From Pseudomonas sp. stari2 (GTDB lineage Bacteria > Pseudomonadota > Gammaproteobacteria > Pseudomonadales > Pseudomonadaceae): a stretch of DNA of 64,000 nucleotides. Of the stretch, positions 58,482 to 64,000 are shown piece by piece. The first letter of the stretch is position 1. Each line of letters begins with the position of its first letter. The notes under the pieces are model-generated. The model ran no database searches, was not told the DNA's origin, and saw nothing but the letters and a program-made list of their open reading frames with translations. The stretch is from NCBI RefSeq assembly GCF_040760005.1, contig NZ_CP099760.1, positions 831,001-895,000 on the forward strand, read 5' to 3'. The position numbers and the translations under genes were made by a program.

Positions 58482-60184
58482 TGACCCATTCCACACCGGC
58501 CATCGTCATTCTCGGTCAGGGCGCACTGGCCACGGCCCGTCGCCTTCAGCAGGTCTATCCGGGCGCACAGGTTCACGGATTGAAAGGGCGCGTCGAAGGC
58601 GCCGAACTGACTTACAGCGAGTTCGGCGCGACCCTGCGCGAGCTGTATCAACAGGACACGCCGATCATTGCCCTGTGCGCGGCGGGAATTGTCATCCGCA
58701 CCCTGGCGCCGCTGCTGCTGGAAAAAGGCGTCGAGCCACCGGTGCTCGCCGTGGCTGAAGACGGCAGCGCCGTGGTGCCGCTGCTCGGCGGCCTGGGTGG
58801 GGTGAATGTCATGGCCCGCGAGATCGCAGCTGCATTTGAAGTGGCAGCGGCAATCACCACCAGCGGCGAGTTGCGTTTCGGCACCTGCCTGCTCAACCCG
58901 CCCGGCGGTTATGCCCTCGGCGATCTGGAGCAGGGCAAGCGCTTTGTGTCCGATCTGCTCGCGGGCCACAGCGTGCGCATCGATGGCGCCGCGCCGTGGC
59001 TTGAGCAGGCGCAACTGCCGGAGGATCCGCAGGCGCAGCGCTCGATTCATGTCGGCAGCGATGCCCGCGTGGCGAGCGCCAGTGAGTTGCTGATTTATCC
59101 GCGCAGCGTGGCGGTGGCGGTCGGTTCCGAAATGACTGACCTGCCAGGTGCGATTCGCGATGCGTTGCAGCAGGCCGGTGTGGCGATTCAATCGTTGGCC
59201 TGTCTGGTGGCGGCCGATGTTCAGATGACCATTCCGGCATTGCGTGAAGCGGCGCTTGAACTCGCGGTGCCGCTGCGCTTTGTTGCGTCGACGAGTGACA
59301 TTGCGGAGCTGGCACGTCATGCCGTCCCGGACGCTCGAATCATCACAACATCCCACGAAATTGCCATCGCCGTAGCCGAACAGCCGCTGGATGTTTCGCA
59401 GGTCGGTCGTCCGCGCGGACGTCTGGCCGTCATCGGTCTCGGGCCAGGTGCAGCCGAGTTGATGGTGCCGGCAGTGAAGGCCGAACTTGCCCGGGCCACC
59501 GACGTTCTGGGTTACGAAACTTACGTGCGTATGGCCGGCCCGTTCCGCGACGATCAAGTGCAGCACTGCACCGATAACCGCGAAGAAATGCAGCGTGCTC
59601 GCCATGCCTTCAGACTGGCCGCTCAGGGCCGTTCGGTGATCGTGGTTTCGTCCGGCGATCCGGGCGTGTTCGCCATGGCGGCCGCGGTGCTCGAAGCGTT
59701 GCATGAGTCGACGGATCCGGCGTGGCACAGCGTCGATCTGGAAATCCTGCCGGGGGTTTCCGCGTCGCTGGCCACCGCCGCTCAGGCCGGTGCGCCGCTG
59801 GGCCATGACTTCTGCGTGATGTCTCTGTCGGACAACCTCAAACCGTGGTCGATTATCGAAAAACGTCTGGATCTGGCCGCCGAGGCCGATCTGGCGTTGG
59901 CGTTCTACAACCCGATCTCCCGCGCCCGACCATGGCAACTGGGGCGAGCGCTGGAAATCGTCGCGCAACACCGCACGCCGAAAACGCCGGTGGTGCTGGG
60001 CCGCGATATTGGCCGGCCGGGGCAGACACTGCGAGTGACGACGTTGGGCGCACTGACACCGGATCAGGTGGACATGCGCACGATGGTGTTGATCGGTTCG
60101 TCCACCACCTGCATTTTCCCTCGCAGCGAGGGCGGTGAGTGGGTGTATACGCCGCGTTGGTACGGGGAAAAGCCGGCCGGATAA
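58481..60184 (+). CDS. cobJ: CbiG-CobJ fusion: lactone-opening domain plus precorrin-3B C17-methyltransferase
   Basis: A 567-residue fusion. Residues 1 to about 310 are CbiG-like: N-terminal ALCAAGIVIRTLAPLLLEKG with GGLGGVNVMAREIA, and C-terminal VAVAVGSEMTDLPGAIRDAL, the part related to CobE. From about 315 the CobJ methylase follows: RLAVIGLGPGAAELMVPAV, VVSSGDPGVFAMAAAVLEAL, EILPGVSASLATAAQAGAPLGHDF, and FYNPISRAR. It makes precorrin-4 by C17 methylation and ring contraction. Length is about twice that of stand-alone CobJ. A hairpin follows at 60231. Confidence 0.93.
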   Translation: MTHSTPAIVILGQGALATARRLQQVYPGAQVHGLKGRVEGAELTYSEFGATLRELYQQDTPIIALCAAGIVIRTLAPLLLEKGVEPPVLAVAEDGSAVVPLLGGLGGVNVMAREIAAAFEVAAAITTSGELRFGTCLLNPPGGYALGDLEQGKRFVSDLLAGHSVRIDGAAPWLEQAQLPEDPQAQRSIHVGSDARVASASELLIYPRSVAVAVGSEMTDLPGAIRDALQQAGVAIQSLACLVAADVQMTIPALREAALELAVPLRFVASTSDIAELARHAVPDARIITTSHEIAIAVAEQPLDVSQVGRPRGRLAVIGLGPGAAELMVPAVKAELARATDVLGYETYVRMAGPFRDDQVQHCTDNREEMQRARHAFRLAAQGRSVIVVSSGDPGVFAMAAAVLEALHESTDPAWHSVDLEILPGVSASLATAAQAGAPLGHDFCVMSLSDNLKPWSIIEKRLDLAAEADLALAFYNPISRARPWQLGRALEIVAQHRTPKTPVVLGRDIGRPGQTLRVTTLGALTPDQVDMRTMVLIGSSTTCIFPRSEGGEWVYTPRWYGEKPAG

Positions 60185-60521
60185 AAACGCTGTTGTAATC
60201 CGTTGTTATTTCTCTCCAAGGATGTCAATAACAAGGCCGCGAATGAAAACTCGCGGCCTTGTCTGTTTCTGCGTGGCCTGTTTTCAGGTAGATGTTTAAT
60301 GGGTGTAAAAGATATTGAGTTGATGTTGTTGGATGTTTCTTTTGACATTGCTTGAATGGTTTCAAGTTTGTCTGTGAAGTTCGTTTGTACTAATTTTGTG
60401 CTCAATATTGCTAGGTCTTCACTGTTTTATTTGTCATGGGAAACTTTCTCCTTTGGCTAGTTTTTTTGTGCGCGCTTGTTTTTTGTGCGTATGTAATTGG
60501 ACGTTTCAAGGAGGTCGGTTC
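60185..60521. other. AT-rich spacer upstream of the large toxin gene
   Basis: 337 bp. After the cobJ hairpin the sequence turns strongly AT-rich (60285-60500) with many T-rich words (TTTTTTTGTG, GTTTTTTGTG). No stable gene. It contains the ribosome site AAGGAGG (60508-60514) of the next gene. The AT bias is the kind of region silenced by H-NS-family proteins such as MvaT. Confidence 0.55.
60231..60262 (+). terminator. Terminator-like hairpin after cobJ
   Basis: ACAAGGCCGCGA/TCGCGGCCTTGT, a perfect 12-bp stem with an 8-nt loop, 46 bp after the cobJ stop. The following T run is weak (CTGTTTCTG). Confidence 0.7.
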
Positions 60522-63500
60522 ATGCAAGATGCAAAAGTTAATACTGCTGATAGGGGGTATGCAAAGTTTGTCAATTTGTTCAAGTTGGCAGACCTTGAGC
60601 AGGCACTGTTGCCGTACAAGAACACCCGACAATACGATGCCGTTATCCGTTATTACTTTGCCTGCATCGGCCTGCTCGATTCACCGCGGCTGCAGCATCC
60701 TCTGGCGTTGTTCAGACAGGCGTTGGGAGAGTTGGGTCAGCGTCGTGTACGTCGCGAAGTGGAGCAGGCTCCCGCGCCGAGCCCCGATAACGAGGCAGCT
60801 CCCGGTCTGACGCAAATCCTTGGACGAGTGAGCAATTTCGAAGCACGGCTGCAATACGGCATCGAACTGATGAAAATACCGGCGACACAAGTTCCGAAGA
60901 TACTGCATTTCGTCTGGCTCGGCGGCGGGATCGGCGAGATCCAGCGTGATTACATCAATGTCTGGAAACAGGTGCTGGCCGGCCAGGGTTACCAGATAAA
61001 CGTCTGGTATGACAGTGATGGGTTGCTGGCGTGGCAGGCCAATCGCTTGATGGTCGAGGCGGCCAAGGCGGACGCTATGGAGCGGGGAGGCCTCGACAGC
61101 ATCTCCGATAAGGTTCTGGGCGAGATGTATGTCACCCGCGCTATCGCTTTGAAGAAACAGATGAGGGAACACATTGATGCGGCGGTTGCGAGAGGCGAAT
61201 CCGCCGATGAAGCAAGATTGCAGTTGTTGAACCGTGCTTATGGGCAGAACGCTCAGGATTTAAGGAAGTTGAAAGCTAAGAACCGTGAAAGTATCGATGC
61301 GCTGGTCGGAGGTAACATTCGAGTGCGCGATCTGGCAGGGTCGGAAATACCTTTGAAGTTGCGGGATATTTATCAGCGGGAAATGCGCATGCGGGGCAAC
61401 CTGGCGGCTGCGTCGGATATCGTAAGAGCAGAGGTCTTGCACTTTGAAGGTGGCAGTTACAGCGATGTGGATAACTTGCCACCGATGCTGAAGGAAGTTG
61501 CAGGTGTCGATATCAGCGGCTTTGGTGAGGATGCGCGACTCGGTGTTTTGCAGTTGATGCTGGATCAGAACCCTGACTGGATGCCAGGTCGACAAGCGTT
61601 GCGGGGGCGATACAGAGACAAACTGTTGCAAATACCCGAAGAGTATCGCGCGGTACTGCAAGCGTTTGCCAAAAGCCGGCCACCTTTGACCCAGGTGTTT
61701 CAGCCTCCGCAGGATCTGCTTGTCCGACCCTACGCTTTGCGCGCGGTGGCAAAGGGAAACACGATCAGCAACGCCTACATGATGGCTCATGCCGGCTCGG
61801 CGGTACTTGAGTCCGTACTTCAGCGCTTCAGGTTCAACTATGAGCTGATCGATGGCACCGCACGGTTGGCGACTGACAGAGGTATCAGTCTTCAAGAGCA
61901 TGAAGCCATGGATACGCTGAGCGGTGAAGTGCTGGAAAAGTCTTACGGGCCTTTGTTTGACTTGCCCGGAATGGAAGCCATCTTTGCGTCTTATTTGGCG
62001 AATGCCGCCGCCGGATACCACAACGAAGGTATCCGACCAAAAAATGAGGGGACGATCTATTTGACCGGACCGGTCGCGATCAAGGATGGCGCCGGCGATT
62101 TCGAAAAGGCATTTTTAACGCCCGAGGGTGCACAGGCGTCACGGCGGGAAATGGCCATCGCACCTCTGCAGACGGTTAATCAGCTCACTGAAGAGGAGCT
62201 GGATCACTCCTGGAAAGAAAACGAAACCGATACTCAGAAGTGGCTCGAGACTGAGCAGCAACGCTGGCGCGACGGCCAATACAAGGCCCGCTACGCAGGG
62301 AACCTTACTGAGTTGCTCAAGCAGACGACCGTCGAATTCGAACTCGGCTGGCCGTTCATCGAAGGACGACATGTCCTGAATACCGAGCTGTTGCAGCGTA
62401 TGGCCGAGCGCCTCGGTGAACCGTTTACCAAGGCAATGATGAGCGGCCACGACGGCAAGGTTGTATTCGCCGACAGGTTGCCGCTGAGTTTCGATGACCG
62501 TCAGGCCATCCGCAGTCAGGACACGCGCCTGCGACCGCCGGTATTCCCAAAAAATCAGCTCGCGCAAAATCTTGGGCTGGATGAAATCTTGATCGGTCTT
62601 GGTGCCGGCTCCTGGCAACTTGAGCAGCTCAACCCTTTGCAGCGTTTGGCGCTTGGAGCATTGCTGGGCGTCGAGTCATTGGACAGTCAGAGCTTTTCCA
62701 CCCTGAGCAGTGCGCTGGACAATCTGGTCAACAGTGTCAGCGAGCGCGGGACGTCCGGGCGTTACGCGGTGATCGAACAGCATCTCTATCAGCGTCGGAC
62801 GCCAGCGTTCATGGCGGGGATGGCGAGTGTCGAGGATGGTTTGTGGGCGAGCCCGGTCACCGCATTGAGCCTGAAGAAAAGTGCGCTGGCCAACGCTGTG
62901 ACGCTGTTTGACTGGGGGCGTCAGGTGGCGCAGATCCAGCGGCTGGCCACTCAGGAACACCGCGAAAAGGTACAGGAACGGGTGGAGCAGGTGCTCAATC
63001 AGTTCGAAGCCGGCACCGCCAAAATGGTGCCTCAGGATCTGTTGATGCACGGGCCGGGTGATACCGCAGCCGGGCGCTGTTTTCCGCTGGCGTTGGCGAT
63101 GAGTGCTGCCCTCACGCGGGGCGAGGCTGCGACCCGCCAGTTACGCGAGCGTTTTTTCCTCGCGGTACTTGAGCCGGAGCAACCTGACTCGGCTGCGTTT
63201 CTCGGTGCATTGGAAGAAATGCGTGGCGTGAACGCCGCAGAGGTGGGTACGGCGCTGGGGCGGCTCGATCTGGACAAGGTGGTCGCGAGCCTCGAGGAAT
63301 CCGCCGGCCCCCGAACCCTGATGCTCAACTCGGACAACCACTCGATGCTGGTCGCTCGAACCGTCAGCGGCGCAGCAAGCGTTTATCACTTCTACGATCC
63401 GAACTTCGGTCTGTTCGAATTCGACAGCCCCGGGATTTTCACAATGGCCCTGAAGCAATTCTTCAAGGACACGGACATGGCTCGGCATTACGCCGTGTTT

Positions 63501-64000
63501 GGTAGCGCTGGCAGGCCACAGTTCGATCTGATCGATGTTCAGGGTGAACAAGTGGCGGCTCTGGCCCTGTCGAGCGGCTTCAAGGTGGCCGAGTTGCTCA
63601 GGGATGAGCCGCTGCCCGGCAAACCGTTCAGGTCCGTTCGCCAGCGTGTCAACAGTGCTCACGGGCGATCGCTGATGGAAAATTCGCACCTGGGCAGTGC
63701 ACTGCTGTCGGCAGACAATGATTGGTGGGCGGAGCAGATTGCCGATGCGACTTCGCGTTTGCGGGAGGGCCATGACTCGGCGAAACCACTGGTGCCGTTA
63801 TTCGACTCGCTGGAGGTGACGCCTCAGGGAGGCTATCAGGTGGGCATGATCGATCCGCAGAGTGGCAACCTGGTAGTCAATGTCACCAGCCAGGATGGCC
63901 GCCTGCTGCGAATCAGGAACTACCTGACAGAGCTGTTCTTGACCCTGGGGCGCAAGCGTGAAGGCAGTGTGGATCCGACCGATGCAGTCGCAGTGCACAC
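60522..64000 (+). CDS. Giant LifA/TcdB-like toxin: glycosyltransferase plus cysteine-protease domain, 3' end outside window
   Basis: At least 1,159 residues without a stop. No signal peptide. Residues 125-135 read PKILHFVWLGG, and 315-317 are the DVD metal motif within ASDIVRAEVLHFEGGSYSDV; both are hallmarks of TcdA/TcdB-type (GT44) glycosyltransferases that modify GTPases inside host cells. After a helical middle (about 500-840) a papain-like C58-type site follows: Cys853 in AAGRCFPLALAMS, His940 in NSDNHSMLVA, Asp959 in FYDPNFGLFEF. This order is known from LifA/Efa1 toxins of attaching pathogens and related proteins of Pseudomonas and insect pathogens. Strong AAGGAGG 7 bp before the ATG. 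The N-terminal 120 residues I do not recognise. Delivery and C-terminal parts are not visible. Confidence 0.87.
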   Translation, partial: MQDAKVNTADRGYAKFVNLFKLADLEQALLPYKNTRQYDAVIRYYFACIGLLDSPRLQHPLALFRQALGELGQRRVRREVEQAPAPSPDNEAAPGLTQILGRVSNFEARLQYGIELMKIPATQVPKILHFVWLGGGIGEIQRDYINVWKQVLAGQGYQINVWYDSDGLLAWQANRLMVEAAKADAMERGGLDSISDKVLGEMYVTRAIALKKQMREHIDAAVARGESADEARLQLLNRAYGQNAQDLRKLKAKNRESIDALVGGNIRVRDLAGSEIPLKLRDIYQREMRMRGNLAAASDIVRAEVLHFEGGSYSDVDNLPPMLKEVAGVDISGFGEDARLGVLQLMLDQNPDWMPGRQALRGRYRDKLLQIPEEYRAVLQAFAKSRPPLTQVFQPPQDLLVRPYALRAVAKGNTISNAYMMAHAGSAVLESVLQRFRFNYELIDGTARLATDRGISLQEHEAMDTLSGEVLEKSYGPLFDLPGMEAIFASYLANAAAGYHNEGIRPKNEGTIYLTGPVAIKDGAGDFEKAFLTPEGAQASRREMAIAPLQTVNQLTEEELDHSWKENETDTQKWLETEQQRWRDGQYKARYAGNLTELLKQTTVEFELGWPFIEGRHVLNTELLQRMAERLGEPFTKAMMSGHDGKVVFADRLPLSFDDRQAIRSQDTRLRPPVFPKNQLAQNLGLDEILIGLGAGSWQLEQLNPLQRLALGALLGVESLDSQSFSTLSSALDNLVNSVSERGTSGRYAVIEQHLYQRRTPAFMAGMASVEDGLWASPVTALSLKKSALANAVTLFDWGRQVAQIQRLATQEHREKVQERVEQVLNQFEAGTAKMVPQDLLMHGPGDTAAGRCFPLALAMSAALTRGEAATRQLRERFFLAVLEPEQPDSAAFLGALEEMRGVNAAEVGTALGRLDLDKVVASLEESAGPRTLMLNSDNHSMLVARTVSGAASVYHFYDPNFGLFEFDSPGIFTMALKQFFKDTDMARHYAVFGSAGRPQFDLIDVQGEQVAALALSSGFKVAELLRDEPLPGKPFRSVRQRVNSAHGRSLMENSHLGSALLSADNDWWAEQIADATSRLREGHDSAKPLVPLFDSLEVTPQGGYQVGMIDPQSGNLVVNVTSQDGRLLRIRNYLTELFLTLGRKREGSVDPTDAVAVH

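Noticed and set aside
60436..60810. Small frame beginning with a hydrophobic helix before the toxin gene
   Set aside because: The hydrophobic start comes from T-rich spacer DNA, and the rest overlaps the toxin gene out of frame with no coding character.

Overview
The window reads as chromosome of a fluorescent-group Pseudomonas. GC is high and genes are dense. The gene sets are typical of that group: pipecolate catabolism (amaBA), a bra/liv transporter, a urea-transport plus urease operon, desT next to ureE, the copper receptor oprC, and cobalamin genes with a CbiG-CobJ fusion. REP hairpins of Pseudomonas type recur. The assignment rests on gene content and neighbourhoods I recognise by eye, not on a search.

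Layout. 0-5.1 kb: 3'-truncated pncB, a LysR regulator, then divergent amaB-amaA (piperideine-6-carboxylate/pipecolate oxidation). 5.1-10.6 kb: braC-livHMGF behind a very good sigma-54 promoter. 10.57-11.33 kb: a 758-bp gene-free, DnaA-box-rich spacer. 11.3-14.3 kb: YdfG-like SDR, CDF transporter, AGE-family isomerase. 14.4-17.6 kb: ureE-ureF-ureG-ureJ with their own sigma-54 promoter, then desT. 17.8-31.7 kb: a tandem-repeat secreted protein, AsmA, ferritin-like protein, LysR/azoR/SMR, lipase, EamA, AraC, PsiF, AI-2E permease, the Hsp70 homolog yegD opposed to cbpA-cbpM (heat-shock-type promoter), and an orphan histidine kinase. 31.9-41.8 kb: one long minus-strand nitrogen operon, urtABCDE-ureD-ureA-GNAT-GNAT-ureB-ureC. 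41.9-44.7 kb: a metal/siderophore ABC importer with a possible Zur box. 44.9-50.0 kb: a copper module (two DUF2946 proteins, PCuAC chaperone, OprC, PepSY membrane protein). 50.1-60.2 kb: corrin-ring genes cobK-cbiD-cobL (minus) and cobG-cobH-cobI-cobJ (plus).

The accessory part starts at 53.2 kb. Three genes I do not recognise (53.4-55.7 kb), of lower GC, sit exactly between the divergent cob operons. Beyond cobJ, after an AT-rich spacer, a very large open gene begins at 60.5 kb and runs off the window. It carries a TcdA/TcdB-type glycosyltransferase domain (HFVW motif, DVD metal site) followed by a Cys-His-Asp protease-like domain, the arrangement known from LifA/Efa1-type giant toxins. These two loci are the best candidates for undescribed biology here.

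Working together: three sigma-54 promoters (braC, ureE, urtA) tie amino-acid and urea scavenging to nitrogen status. Urea imported by UrtABCDE is hydrolysed by urease (UreABC) matured by UreDEFG, with UreJ a possible nickel permease. The copper module and the ABC importer handle trace metals. I saw no tRNA, rRNA, CRISPR array, insertion sequence or prophage.
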